This document shows, in pieces, positions 11,443 to 23,012 of a DNA stretch of 64,000 bases. Within the stretch, counting starts at the first letter, position 1. Each line of letters opens with the position of its first letter. The notes below the pieces were generated by a model that saw only the letters and a program-made list of their open reading frames with translations, did not search any database and was not told the origin of the DNA. This stretch comes from Mrakia gelida. Its lineage: Eukaryota > Basidiomycota > Tremellomycetes > Cystofilobasidiales > Mrakiaceae. A program made the translations under genes and the position numbers. The stretch covers positions 310,001 to 374,000 of the forward strand of contig BRON01000003.1 in NCBI GenBank assembly GCA_024345305.1, written 5' to 3'.

Positions 11443-12793
11443 CTAAGACCTGCTGACGGCGGCGAAGATGGAGAAGAGGGAAGAGGAGTTGGAGGAGGTG
11501 GGGGAGGTGAGGTTGAAGGTCGAGGAGTTGTAGAGGGAGAAGGTCGAGTTGAAGCCTGATTGAAAGAGGAAAGACGAAGGTCAGTTTCGAGCTGGAGAGT
11601 AGAGAAGAGGAAGAAAGAGAAGTTGGACGAACAGTAAGCGGTAGCGTTGGGGAGGAGGGAGTTGATGACCATGGCCGAGACGTTGGCGAGGAGAGTGTTG
11701 GTTCCGTTGAGCTGAGGCGCGTAAGATCCGTTGAAGAGGACCGACTCGTTGTTGAAGAGAACGAGGGTGGAGCTGAAGAAGAGGGAGCGGAAGAATGGTT
11801 AGCAAAGGGAAGGGAAGAAGAGAGGGAAGGAAGGAGAGAAGAGGACGAACTTGGGGCACATGGTGGGAGCGTCGAGCTGAGCCCAATCCTCGGAAGTCCA
11901 CGAAGCGGAGGTGGCAGCGGCGGCAGGAGCGTCAGACTCGACGATCTGAGTGTGGGTAGCAGCGGCGGGGGAGGCGGTGGTCGTAGCGGGAGTGTAAGCG
12001 GCCTCGGTGGTAGGAGCGACCCAAGCCTCAGTGGTTGCGGGCGCGACGTAGGCAGGGGTCGTCGTGGTGGGCTCAGGAGTCCAGGCGGCGGCGGTGGTGG
12101 TAGGGGCAACCCAGGTAGGGGTAGTGGTCGTCTCAGCAGGAGCAGAGTCTCCGTTGTCTAAGAAGAAGAGACGGAAGGAGGAGAGGAAGAGTCAGCATCG
12201 AGAAAGAGCGAAGAGAGACGCGTCGAGTTGAAGATTCGAACTCACATCCCCACGATCCGTAGATCACACCAGCGGACTGGTCGGCGAGAGCAGAGAAGAG
12301 ACCCTCAGAGAGATCGAGCTCTCCGGAAGAGCACGAAGGGCACTCGTCTGGAAAGGGAAGGGAGGGGAGGGTCAGATTTGGGATCGAGCGATCGAGAGAG
12401 GACGGGGAGTTGAACGAGAACTCGACTCACCCTGGATGGTAGCAGAGACGGTCTTTCCTCCGTAGGAGACCCAAACGGACTTGCCACAGGCAGGCGAAGG
12501 GTAGGAAGATCCGTAGGCGGCGAGGTCGGCGGAGTTGAGGGCGACGGTCTGAAGAAGAAAGGAAGAAAAAAGGGTCAGCCTCCTTTTTTTTTCGTTCGGA
12601 AGCGAAGAGAACAAGACCGAAGCTCGCGAGAAAAGGTAGTACTCACGTACTCCGAGTTCTGGTGAAGAACTCCACACGATCCAAGTCCGACCGAGGTGTC
12701 GTAGTAGGTGAATCGAGAACCTCCTCGGACCTCGACGGGGGCGGCGAGGGCGAGGGGAGAAAGAGCAGCGACGAGGGCGATGGCAGCGAACAT
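11443..12793 (-). CDS. secreted RlpA-like double-psi beta-barrel protein with Thr/Pro-rich stalk
   Basis: The product starts MFAAIALVAALSPLALAAP, a clear signal peptide. A compact domain follows: FTYYDTSVGLGSCGVLHQN, LNSADLAAYG, ACGKSVWVSYGGKTVSATI, ECPSC and LDLSEGLFSALAD to GVIYGSWGY. This is the RlpA-like/barwin-type double-psi barrel found in fungal expansin-like and cerato-ulmin-era secreted proteins, which often bind cell-wall polysaccharide without hydrolysing it. Next comes an Ala/Thr/Pro stalk with degenerate repeats of the type W-V-A-P-T-T, likely O-mannosylated. The C-terminal part is rich in Asn-x-Ser/Thr sites (for example NGTNTLLANVS, NATAYC) and ends FAAVSRS. No strong GPI signal is seen. 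At least four introns are present. A cell-wall or extracellular location is well supported; the activity is inferred. Confidence 0.82.
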
Positions 12794-13017
12794 TTTTGGG
12801 ATGAAAGGGATGGTTGGGGGGGTGGTTGAAAGTGAAGGTGGGGCTGGTAGTGGGGAAGTTGGACTGGAAGGGAAGGAGTCGAGAGAAGTGACTGTGAGTG
12901 AGGGAAGACTGGAAAGGAAGTGGGAAGGTGGTGGTTGAGGAGGAGAAGGAAAAAGATGCAGGCTTTTTGAAGAAGGCCAGGCTTTTTCAGATGGTGGGGA
13001 GGTCGACCCTAGAAAGA

Positions 13018-14211
13018 TCAGCGGAACGAGGGTCGCTGAAACGGGGTGTCGACCCTGAAAACAAAGACCCGGGTGGCGGTTTTTTCAGGCCCCGAGGTTG
13101 AGTTTGATGAAGCGCGTGGAGAAATGAGCGGGCGCGTCCTCGAGACCAAACAACCTTCGGGATCTCGAGACGCGACTTGATCGAAGAAGATCGAAGACCG
13201 AAGAGCGCTCACCTTGTAGAGAAGAGCTGAGGGAGGGCGAGAGCAAGGTGTCGTCCCATTCCTGTCCTCGAAAGGAAAGCGAGAGCAAGTCGGAGTGACG
13301 AGAAGGGTGCCCGTCCTTTCTTGTGGGGCGGAGGATATGATCTGGAAGAAACAGCGAGAAATGAGAAGAGGTTGGCGAAGGGAGGGTTCGACGCGTTTCA
13401 GCTGCTAAAACAGAGTGCGGCGAGCTTTACCGACGTTTCTCCAGCCCCAACTGACATCGAGCTCGTCCTAACCCTCTTTTTCTCGTGCCATACCACCCGA
13501 CCTCCGACTTCAAGAAGACGTACATGCCTCATCTCACATCCTGGTCGACCCCAGAAGAAAGCGAGGTCAGTCGCCGAGAAGGAAAGCTGCTAGGCCAGTA
13601 GCAAAAGAGGGTAGCGGACAGCACGAGAAAAGTCGAAGGGAGACTCACCGAAAAGGAATCATCCCTTGAAAATTTGCTCTGGATTGTCGAGATGGCAGGT
13701 TGTGCGTGGCTGCGAATCGGGCGCTGGAACAGAGAGAGCGAAGGGGAGGAGGAAGGGATAGATTTCGCGGTCAGTCGTCGAGCTCGAGGGAGGGAGGGAG
13801 GAGAGGAACAAGAGCGCTCACGCAGAGACTTCCGTCTAGAAGCGATGAAAACGACGTGGGAGAGGAATGGTATAAGTGCTGTCGAGCTGTCGAGAGTGTC
13901 CTGGAGGAAGCGACGAAGAAGAAATGTAAGGAGAACGAGGAAGATGTTAGTAGTGAGCTCGAAGAGGAACGACCAGCCTTCGTCGAAGCTCTCGGCTCAG
14001 GACTCACCTTTGAGACATGTCAAGCAATCTCAAAGCATGGGTCTGATTTGAGTGCTCACGAGAGACAGGAGAATGGGTCGAAAGGTAGAGAACGAGAGAC
14101 GCGTCGCTCGTCGGACCTCGACGCTCAGAGTCGTCTCTCGGTCTCACAAAGAAAGGCACTCACTGAAAAAGTATCAGGGCTCTGAGATATTGATGCGGAG
14201 TAGCTGAGCAT
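13018..14211 (-). CDS. putative intron-rich gene, structure unresolved
   Basis: No family is recognised. The minus strand shows a series of donors (GTGAGT/GTGAGC at about 14160, 14005, 13818, 13648 and 13210) and branch-like CTAAC/CTGAC sites. One phase stays open across the exons from an ATG at 14211. It gives MLSYSASISQSPDTFS, then THALRLLDMSQR, TLSTARQHLYHSSP, RPIRSHAQPAISTIQSKF and a final exon that can read to a stop at 13018-13020. Two further exon-like blocks with good splice sites lie upstream (about 14340-14405 and 14490-14540), but I could not join them in frame. The locus could be a fast-evolving coding gene or a spliced non-coding RNA. Confidence 0.35.
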
Positions 14212-15070
14212 GTCTCCAAGGCTCTTGAGGTCGCGACATAATAAGAGAAGAGACCAGGGAGACGTTGGTTCGTGAGCTCGACGTCGACTCTCTTTCGACT
14301 CTTCGAAACGCAACAAGGCTTACCTAGAGATGAACTCGATCGAAAGCTAGGAAGGACAAAACTCTGTTGATTCGACAACCCATGAGTCCTGCCGACAACG
14401 AAGATGGAGAAAGAGACAGCGGGACGCATGTCAGCGTTGCGAGCTCGAAGTCAACTGGTCCTCGCTCCTCGCAAGAAAGACGGACTCACCTGAAAAAGAA
14501 GCAATGGGAGGATATTTGAAGCCGATGAGGTCGACCCATAGTCTTTTCGAGCTGCTTCTGTGAACAAATCGAAGCAAAGGATAACTCGTCGCGAAGGTCA
14601 GCTCTCATCTCTCGCCCTTTTCCTCCTCCTTCAAACCCAACTGACGGGCAAATTCCCTAGCCGACGCTCCCATCCCATTCTCAACCACATGCGCGCTCCG
14701 AGGGATCAAATTTATCCCTCAGATGATCCTTGGAGACGAGGAGACCTCCCCCTGAGCCGCCGCGTCACTGCGCTGGGACCTGTCGACCCTCCCTCCTGCT
14801 CTGCTCCCTTCCTTCCCTTCCCTCAGCTTGTTCTCCTTCTCTTCTTCTCTTCTCCAAAGCCAGCTAGTCTCGCTCCCCATCCCCCATCCCCTCTTAAGCT
14901 CGACCCAGGCGGTCTCACCAACTACTCGTGAGCTCGACTCGTTTCCCTCTTCCCGTCTTCCCCCCTTCGTCGAGAGCTCACCTCATCTCTCCTCCCTCCC
15001 TTCCCTCCGAACAGTCCCTCCTCTACTCCTCATCCCCACGAGTGCAGGCCACTCACTCTTCAAAACTACA
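14212..15070. other. upstream exon-like blocks and 5' region of the mucin-like gene
   Basis: The left part (to about 14560) holds spliced blocks of the unresolved minus-strand locus, perhaps its 5' UTR. The right part is strongly pyrimidine-rich (CCTCCCT, CTTCTC runs) and is the likely promoter and leader of the plus-strand gene at 15071. No other gene is seen. Confidence 0.4.
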
Positions 15071-16561
15071 ATGCTCTTCTCCTCTCCCACTTCCTCCCTC
15101 GCTCTCCTCGTCGTCGTCGCCGTAGCAACCCACTCGGTTTCAGCTCGACCTCTCCCCTCCTACGAGATCCCTTCCTCCTCCTCCCTTCAGCTCGTCGGAA
15201 GACAGGACGCCCTCCTCGAATTCCTTGGGTTAGATGGAGATGCTACGGATGCTGCTGCTGCTGTTGAGGATGGAGGGAGTGGGACGACGACGAGTGCTTT
15301 GGTGAAGGGAACGACGACGACGACGGTGGCTGTTGCGGGAGGAAAGGAGACGAGTGCTGTTGAAGAGGTCGCGACGACGAAGGAAGGGTGAGTTTTTGGG
15401 TCTGTTCTGGGAGGGAAAGGAAGGGGCGATGGTGGAAGGAAGGAAGAGAAAAGTCTGCTGAGGCGGTGGAGATGGAAGTCGAGAGCGAGTTCAAGAAAGC
15501 TCACCTCTTCTTCTTATCATCTCTCTTCCTCTTCCTTCAGCACCACCACATCAACCGCCAAAGCTTCCGTCCCTACCAACACCCTCACCACCGCTAAACA
15601 AGCCCAAATCACCACCTCCCAGGCCGTCGTCGTCGTTGGAACCCAAACCACTGCGAACGCGGTCGCGACCTCAACTCCCTCTTCTTCCGCTGCTGCGTCC
15701 ATCCTCCCCAACCTCTCTTCTGCGGTCCTCGCCTCTTCCCCAGCCACCTCCACCTCCACCTCTACCAGCACCGCTCTCGTCTCCGCCGACGCACAAGCTG
15801 AGGACCTCGTCCCAGCCGCCTCGTCCCTCGCCTCCCTCGCGTCCCACTCCACCTCCCTCCGACCCTCCGCCTCCGCCTCCGCCAACTCAACCCTCCTCTC
15901 CTCCAACCTCTCCACCTCCCTCTCTCCCTTCTCACCCAAATCCTCCCTCTTCCCTCTCCTCCTCACAGGCCTCATCCTCGGCTCCCTCCTCGCCCTAGGA
16001 CTCGTCTTCCTCGTCGTCAAAAGAGTCGTGATCCCCTCGTCCAAGAAATCCAAACGATGGGGGTCCAAGGAAGGCGAGGATGTCCTTCCGTGGAACGAGC
16101 TGGGTGGGACGAGCGAGGAGGATCTGACGCATGGGCGAGGGTTGGGGAGGAGTGGAAGTGGGAGGAGTGTTGGGGGGAGGAGCATGATGGAGGTTAACGG
16201 GTCGACGAGGATTGGAGAGACCGCCTACCCTTACCCCCAACAGCAACGAGGAATCGCATCGTCCGAGGGAGGAGGAGGACCGTTCGTCCTAGGAAGCTAC
16301 CAGTCCTCGGCGTTCGATAGGGACGCGAGGATGCTGCCTGATCCAACGAACTACTACGGCGCGAACGGAGGAGGAGGAGGGGACCAAGTCGTTGGCTGGG
16401 GAGACGCGATCGGAGCGATGGAGAACCGAACGAGAGGGGTGGGTGGAGTTGGAGCACCTCCTCCTGTGTGCGAGGATCCTGGGAGGCAGGTCGCGATCGG
16501 TGGTGGAGCGAGGAGGGAGAGGAGCTTGAGGGATCAGAAGAAGGGAGCAGGAGGGAGGTGA
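15071..16561 (+). CDS. single-pass mucin-like membrane protein, possible wall sensor
   Basis: The start MLFSSPTSSLALLVVVAVA followed by THSVSA is a signal peptide. After one intron (GTGAGT donor near 15389, TTCAG acceptor near 15540) comes an extracellular domain of about 250 residues made almost wholly of Ser, Thr, Ala and Pro, likely heavily O-mannosylated. A transmembrane helix follows (FPLLLTGLILGSLLALGL to VFLVV), then a basic stop-transfer RRV/KKSKR-type cluster. The cytoplasmic tail of about 180 residues is rich in Gly, Arg and Ser. The layout is that of Mid2/Wsc-type cell-wall sensors, but the Cys-rich WSC domain is absent, so a sensor role is only a suggestion. Coding sequence is in one frame up to the stop at 16561. 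Confidence 0.75.
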
Positions 16562-17012
16562 GCTTCGAGTCTTCGAGTTGTTTACCTCGCCTCTCGTTTC
16601 GCCTCTTCGTTCGTACATACCTTTCCTCGCGCCCGCTCTGTTCGTCTACTATAGCTCCACTTAGCTTAGCTCCTAGTCTCTACACTCCTACTCCCAACCT
16701 CTATACTTCCCTCCCTCGTTCGACTCGCAACGCCAACTCGTTCTCGTTCCCGAGCTTCAGCCCGTCCCTCCTCCCCTTCCTTCTCTCTCTTCATACTTAC
16801 CATAGCAAACCCGAGCTGGCCTCCCCCACCCACTCTCGCTTAGATCCCCCATGACATCCACTTTGTATCGTTTCAAGTCAGTTTCGAAGTCAGCTCATCG
16901 TCGTTGGCTTCCAACAGGACCGGTCCTATTCCAACTCTCGAGGCCGAAACCCAAAGCTCGAAAGCTCGCGTTTCGTTTCTTGACCCGTCACGTCCATCGT
17001 TTCCTTCCCATC
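16562..17012. other. intergenic, SRP102 upstream region
   Basis: No gene is seen. The stretch holds the 3' flank of the membrane-protein gene and the pyrimidine-rich upstream region of the next plus-strand gene. An in-frame ATG at 16851 could extend the SRP receptor beta N-terminus, but the 17013 ATG gives the usual short lumenal start. Confidence 0.35.
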
Positions 17013-18421
17013 ATGGCTCCCTCCCCGATCATCTTCCCTCCCTTTCTGGACTTCCTGAACGATCAGGAGACGCTTTTGGCCTTCTTGGCGACAATCGTGC
17101 TCATCCTCCTCACAGGTGATTCTTGAAACGAAAGAAGGGAGGAGGGAAGGAGATGGACGAGCTGACTCTCTTTCGCTGGTTTCGGTTCGTTCGTTCGTTG
17201 GTAGGGATCTGGCTCAGCTGGACTCCTCGTGTGGGAGGATCTGACGAGAGGACTATCATTCTCGTAGGACCTTCAGGTGGAGGGAAGACGAGTATCTTCA
17301 CTCAGGTAAGTTGAACGAAACGAAGGAAGGAAGGAAGATGAAAGCTCATCTCCTTCTCCTTCCTCCTCCCTTCGCGTCCCCTTGCCTTTCTTCCTCGAAG
17401 GAAAATATTCCACTAAGCTGATCTTTTCCCCCTTCGCTCGCCTTGCTCGCCCTCCAGCTCACCCACTCCACCCACCCACCCACGACGTCCTCCCTCCTCC
17501 CTTCAACGACTCACTTCCTTCTCCCTGCTCCCTCCTACCTCGCCGGTCAAACGTACAACAAGGTAGGACCACCTCCTCGTAAACTCAAGATCATCGATTA
17601 TCCTGGACATCCGAGGCTTGCTCAAGGGTTGAAGGATCTGATCGTGAATGAGATCGTCAAGGGGGGAGGGAGTGTCAGCGAGGGAGGGAGGAAGGGAGGC
17701 GTGAGCGTCGTGTTCGTTGTCGATGGGAGTGGGAGGGAGAAGGATGTTGGAGGGGTTGTAGAGTGAGTAGACTCGGTCTCCCCTTTTCGGTTTCGAGTGG
17801 GAGTCAGGTCTGGAGGAGGTGATGGGAGGAGCCGAGATGAGACGATGGGAAGAAGGAGATCCGAACGAACTCTCACGCTCGAGCTCGAGCTGACCACCTC
17901 CCTCCTCCTCATCACCTAGTCTTCTCCTCCCCCTCCTCCCCCTCACCCTCCCTCCCAACCCTCTCCCTCTCCTCCTCCTCACAACCAAACAAGACCTCCT
18001 CCCAACCCAAACCCGCTCCCTCTCCATCCCTCGCTTGCACACCGCCCTCACCAGAGAACTCAACGCTCGTCGCACCTCCGCCTCTCAGTCCTCCTCAGGC
18101 AAGATCGAGCTTCTCGATGAGGATCAGATCCCCAACGCTTCCTCGAAGAAGGGAGGAGGGGCTGGTGCCGTTCTGGACGAAGGGGTGGAGGAAGTGTTGA
18201 AGGGGAATGGGAAGTGGAGGTGGGAGGATTGGAAGGGAGTTGGGTGGGCTGGAGGGTGGGTTGGGAAGGTGAAGGAAGGAGAGAAGAGGAGTTCGACGTG
18301 GAGCGCTAGTGAGGTTGAGAAGGAGGGGGAAAGAGGGGAGGGCCAGAAGGGAGAGAAGAAGAGTGTGAAGGAGGAGGATGGGCTGGGGGAGTTGAAGGAG
18401 TGGTTGTGGAATTTGAAGTAG
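17013..18421 (+). CDS. SRP102: signal recognition particle receptor subunit beta
   Basis: SR-beta is the ER membrane GTPase that anchors SR-alpha and helps hand ribosome-nascent chains to the translocon. The product starts MAPSPIIFPPFLDFLN and has an N-terminal membrane helix (ETLLAFLATIVLILLT). The GTPase motifs are clear: P-loop VGPSGGGKTSIFTQ (G1), KLKIIDYPGHPRL (G3, DxPG), SVVFVVDGSG, and TTKQDLL (G4, TKxD). The C-terminal region carries an SR-beta-type EDWKGVGWAGGW-like segment and ends LKEWLWNLK, with a Lys/Glu-rich insert. Introns fall after LLT, after FTQ and after the DVGGVVE segment. The combination of one N-terminal membrane helix and an ARF/SAR-like GTPase makes the call firm. Confidence 0.9.
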
Positions 18422-19922
18422 GAATCTGGTTGGGAGATGATGAAATGAAGTGAGTCTGTACTTGATGTGCGAGAGAGAGGCTTGGGGAAGAAGAGGTGTG
18501 AGGGATGAAGGGAAAGGGAATGAGAGGGTCGCGAAGTCTCGAGCCGACGCGACTTTTGAAGGTTGCCTCGCCGCTGAGTCACGAGTGGCGAGGAGAGTCT
18601 CGTGACGCGACAAACCTGACGTCCGGAGGTCTCATAGCGTCAACGGAGAAGCTGGGAAGACGTGAGTCCCGAGAGAAGCCTCGAGGTCGACGCGTCGCCT
18701 CGCTCTTCTTCAGTCAGCTGTCTCGCTCCCGGGCCTCAGGATTAGGAACGTCCACCGTACGCACCCTCTTGAGAGGTACTTCCCTCTCTCTTTCCTCACC
18801 CACCACCGTCCATCCTCCCTCGCTCCCTCCCTCCCTCCTGCTCTCGTTCAACCTCAACACTCGACGCGCTCCCCGCCCCTCGCTCTCGTCCGTTCGTCTG
18901 CCGCCTCCTTCCCATTCACCCGTCCCTCCCACCCCCAAATCCTCCCTCACCCACGCACCATCAAACATTCCCACTCCTTGTCCTGCTGTCCTCGCATGTC
19001 CTCACTCACCTCGCTTCTCAAACCTTCAGCACTCGAACTTCAACTTCATCTCACACCACACGCGTCGCCTTTCCCATCCATCCACTCATGGTCGAGCGCT
19101 CAACTTCTCAAGCCCAGGCTCAAGGATCCATCCATCTTCATGACTTCCATTTCGCCTGTCAGCTCGAGAAAAAGGGTGGGCTCGAAAAACGAGGGTGTCG
19201 ACCCTCTTTCCCCCCACGAGGGCGAGGGAGAGCGGGGAGAGAAGGGGAGGGATCCGTTCGAGTCGGACGAGCATAGAAAAACGCTTTTCCTGCCTCTCTC
19301 TTTCAGATTTTGAGTCCGGTTTTTGAACCATTCAGAAGAGCAGACTCGCGCGCTCCTGCTCAGCTAATTTTTTAAGGAGTGAGAAAGTTTAAAAGGTGAA
19401 GGGGAAGCGTGAAACTGAAACGACTTTTGCAGTCCCGCAGGCAGCTCCCCTCGATCTCGTCCTTTCCGAGGGTTCCTTCGTTCGCGCTCCTTTGTCCGTT
19501 CGTTTTTGCGTCAAAGGCCGTTGAGAGGGTTGGACCCTGGATGTTGAGTTGAGTTCATATGAGGGGACGGGATTCTGGGTCCTTCAAGAGGAGAGCAGCG
19601 GGAAAGGGGAGGGGATGGAACGCGAGACGAAGCGAGGGGAGCACGAGAAGATTTGGTTCCCTTCGAGAAGAGAGGCGAGCAGAGGTTTCTTCTTTTGGAA
19701 GAGCAGGGCAAACTTTTTTTTGTTCGAGAAGCTGGTTCGAGATGAGATGAGCGGGAAGGTGAAAGAGAAGAGACGTGCGAGAACTTGAGGTCGACGCGTT
19801 CAGCTCGCTCGCTCTTCACTCGCAGAGAACCAGAAAAGAGTCGTGCCCATCGTTAAAATAAAGAGTGAAAGGGAAGAGAAATGCTAGCCGCGAGTGAGTT
19901 GTAAGAACAATCCGAGAACGAA
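18422..19922. other. 1.5-kb gap between convergent genes, no confident gene
   Basis: The longest open frame (18505-19143, plus) is Ser/Pro-rich, begins only 84 bp after the SRP102 stop and resembles no family I know; I treat it as UTR or chance. The strand also shows one intron-like unit (GTGAGT near 18664 to TTCAG near 18712). A GACGCGTC octamer lies at 18689. The gap is unusually long for this window. Confidence 0.4.
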
Positions 19923-22596
19923 TCAAGCAAGCAAATGCAAAGGAGCCATGCCCTCTCCCATCCTGAACGTGACGGTCTTCGTCTGAGTGAAGCTCTGAAT
20001 GGCGTACGATCCGTTGAACCTTCCGAATCCTGAGCTCTTGTGTCCTCCGTGGGGGAGGGAGGCCTCGTCGTGGACGGTCGTTGAGTTGAGGTGGACGGCG
20101 GAGCAGTCGAGCGAGCGAGCAACGGAGAGCGCGGTCATGATGTCCTGTGAGTGTGAGAGGAGGAAGGCAGTCAGTCTCTTAGGTTGGAGGAAGATATATA
20201 TAGACGGGAAGGGGCTGACCTTGGACCAGATGCTGGAGGAGAGACCGTACTGGGAGGAGTTGGCGATCTCGACGGCGTGCGAGGTGGTTCGAGCCTTGAT
20301 GATGGAGAGAGCTGGACCGAAGGATTCCTCGAAGTAGATTTTCATCTGGAAGGAAGAGAGCACGAAGGGTCAGCGAAAGTTCGAACGAAAAGGAAGGAGA
20401 AAAAGAAGACGAACGTCGGGAGTGACTCCAGAGAGAAGGACGGGTTGAACCTTCGACGTGTGATGATCCTCCAGCGAAGCGAGGTCGTCCGTCAAGTTGG
20501 TGGCTCCCTGAGGAAAAGAGAGACAACCGGGTTAGGCGAGCTCATCGAAAAAGCGAAGCGAAGAAGAAGAAAGCTGACCTTAGCAAGCGCGTCCTCGACG
20601 AGAGCCCGAACCTTCCTCGCGGGTCCTTCACCAGCGACCTCCATCTCTCCGACAGCGTTTTTAGTCGCATCGGCGAGAGCAGCAGCGAGTTCCTTTCCTT
20701 TCCTTCGGATGATGAGTTCGAACTCGTCGAAGACCGATTCGACGACGATGGCACGCTCGGTGCTCATCTGCGAAAGAAAAGACGCGAGGGTTAGAGCGAA
20801 GGAGGACGACTGGACGACGTGAGGAGAGGAGGAAGAACGAACGCAAGTCTGTCCCGAGTGGATGTTGGATCCGAAGATGATCTGGGCGGGCGAAAGAGGG
20901 GTTTCAGAAGAGGACGACGAGGCGACGTCGTTCGAACATTTATCAAGGACGAGAACGGGACTCACGGCGTGAGCAGCAGCTTCAAGATCGGCAGTCTCGA
21001 GTACGAGAGCGCAAGCCTTCCCTCCCAGCTCGAGTAGAACAGGTCTGACGAAAGGACGAGGAGTGACGAGGTCGTCAGGGTTGAAATGGGAAAGAGAGCG
21101 AGGGAGACGCGTCGACTCACTTGACGTGCTTTCCGCACGACTGCCCGATGACCTTTCCGATCGCCTCAGACCCAGTGAAGTTGACCATCTGAAGAAGCAG
21201 AGAACGCGCCTCGATCAACTCTTGACAGAGGAGAAAGGGGAAGGAAAAGGCGTGGTCGAACTACTCACGCGAACACGGGGATCCCCAATCACTCGGTCGA
21301 CCATCGCTCCCACGTCCTCGTCCCCGAACTGAAGGATGTTGAGGCATCCATCGGGGAGACCAGCGTCCTTGAAGAGTTGTCCGAGGAGGAAGTGGGTCTC
21401 GGGAATCAAAGGAGAAGCTGGAACGTTGAAAGCCGCGAGCGAAGAAGGTCAGCTCTCGACTCGAGACGAGGCGAGAAGACTGGCAAAAGAGCGACGCACC
21501 CTTGAGCAGGACGGTGTTTCCACAAGTGAGAGGATAAACGATAGCTCTGATGGCGAGGGTGAGACCGAAGTTGAACGGCGAGATGGAGAGTACAGTTCCA
21601 AATGGCTCGCGAAGAACGAGAGCGAGGGAGCCTGAAGTCGAACGAGGGAGGAAGACGCCAAGCGTGAGCTCGAGAAGCGAGGGGGAGGGGAGGCAAAGCA
21701 AGACGCACCGTCGACGGTTTGTGGGATGTCACCCTTCATGATGGGAGCAGAGTTGAAGAGATAGAGGTCAGCTTCGAGGCGAAGGGAAGAGCGAGAGCAC
21801 GAGGATCGGAGGGAGGGAACGGTCGAAGCTCACCTGGATCTGAGTCGCCCTGTCGAGATCGCACAACCGAGACGAGAGTCAGCTCGATTCACCTGAGCTG
21901 AACACGGCCAAAAGACATGCGAGAGTAGACTTACAGAGAAGCGGCCTCTCGTACATGGCTCATCGAGTCTGGTGAAGGCAAAGAACGAAGGTCAACAAAC
22001 GGTCGAGCTCGAGCTCACACCCTTCCTTTCCCATCCCTCCCCCTTCTCTTCCATCGGCGAGAAGCAGGCTGAACGAGGTGATTTCAGGCTGAAAGAGATT
22101 ACTTACACGTCCAGTCAACATGTCGAACGAGCCCTCCAACGCAAGTCTCCCTCCCGTAGACCTCCGAGAACAAGCCCTTCCTCTCTTCCAGCAGCTCAGC
22201 GACTCGGTTCAACACGGTTCGTCTCTCGTGTGCTGGGAGACGAGACCAAGAAGGGAAGGCTTGGGTCGAGGAGGCAAGAGCTGCTTGACTGTACAGTATC
22301 GAAGAAAGGGAAGGAGAGGAAACGAGTCAGCGGGGCGAGAGACAGAGAGGGAAGAAGAGAAGAAGGAAGCTGAGTCGAGCTCACACATCTCCTTCCTCCG
22401 AGGCAGACACTCGACTGACGACCTCTCCAGAGATAGGATGCTTGACGTCGAAGGTCTTCTTGGAAGCTACAGCCTGTCCGTTGATCCAGAGAGGGACGTC
22501 GTGGAAGAGAGCCTTCTTGGAAGCAGCGAACGAACGAGCGAGAGTCGCCTGCATGTCGACGTTGGGGTTGGCGGAGGTCGAGGAGGCGATGGGCAT
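19923..22596 (-). CDS. NAD(P)-dependent aldehyde dehydrogenase (salicylaldehyde/vanillin DH-like)
   Basis: Enzymes of this superfamily oxidise aldehydes to acids. The product starts MPIASSTSANPNVDMQATL, with FHDVPLWINGQAV as the usual opening strand. It includes RVAELLEERKGLFSEV, SPFNFGLTLAIRAI, CGNTVLLKASP, the cofactor-fold NFTGSEAIGKVIG, the general-base motif LLELGGKACALV, and the nucleophile region NIHSGQTCMSTER. Late motifs are YFEESFGPALSIIKA, AVHLNSTTVHDEASLPHGG and SGFGRFNGSYAIQSFT; the stop follows LHLLA. The PFNF and GQTC neighbourhoods resemble the salicylaldehyde/benzaldehyde dehydrogenase group, so an aromatic aldehyde is the likely substrate, but this is inference. The gene has ten or more introns, some with GACGCGTC octamers. 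No targeting signal is obvious. Confidence 0.88.
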
Positions 22597-23012
22597 GTTA
22601 AGTCGTTTCAGTTTGGAGTTTTCTCTATCTTCTTCTTCTGTTCGTTGTGGGTGTTGGTGGTGAAGAGTAGAGAGACGGGAGAGCTATTGAATGTGAAGCG
22701 AAGGAGGAAGGTTTTGTGCCTTGCCTGCCTCGCCCTGACCGAGACGACCGAGAACGTGAACAAATCCGAGTGCGGACCAGGGCAGGGAGGGAAGGAACCT
22801 TTTTCTCTCCAGGTACGAGACAGAGTGTGAATGCATGAGCTCGTTAAGATCGTAATTTCTAGAAAAGACAGAGTTCCCTCGTTCGCTGGTTCGTTCCTCC
22901 CTCCCTCCCTCCGAGACGCGTCGACGTCGGCTCCCCAACCCTCCCTCTCGTCCAGCCTCCCGACCGCTCCTCCCTAAGCAGGCTCCTCCTCCCCTCGTCC
23001 AACACCCTCCCT
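22597..23012. promoter_or_regulatory. upstream region of the aldehyde dehydrogenase gene
   Basis: This separates the ALDH start (22596, minus) from the cyclin stop (23013, minus). It holds a GACGCGTC octamer at 22915 inside the longer palindromic-looking string CGAGACGCGTCGACG. No gene is seen. Confidence 0.35.

Noticed and set aside
11279..12109. 276-codon Leu/Pro/Ser frame over the RlpA-like gene
   Set aside because: Shadow frame of the Thr/Pro stalk; it crosses clear introns of the real gene.
15517..16185. Minus-strand frame of 222 codons over the mucin-like gene
   Set aside because: It is the reverse of Ser/Thr/Ala codons; the plus strand has a signal peptide and a membrane helix in order.
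18505..19143. 212-codon plus-strand frame after SRP102
   Set aside because: It starts in the likely 3' UTR, is Ser/Pro-rich without a motif, and its neighbours give no support.
22120..22830. 236-codon plus-strand frame over the aldehyde dehydrogenase 5' half
   Set aside because: It opposes exons with clear ALDH motifs and spans their introns.
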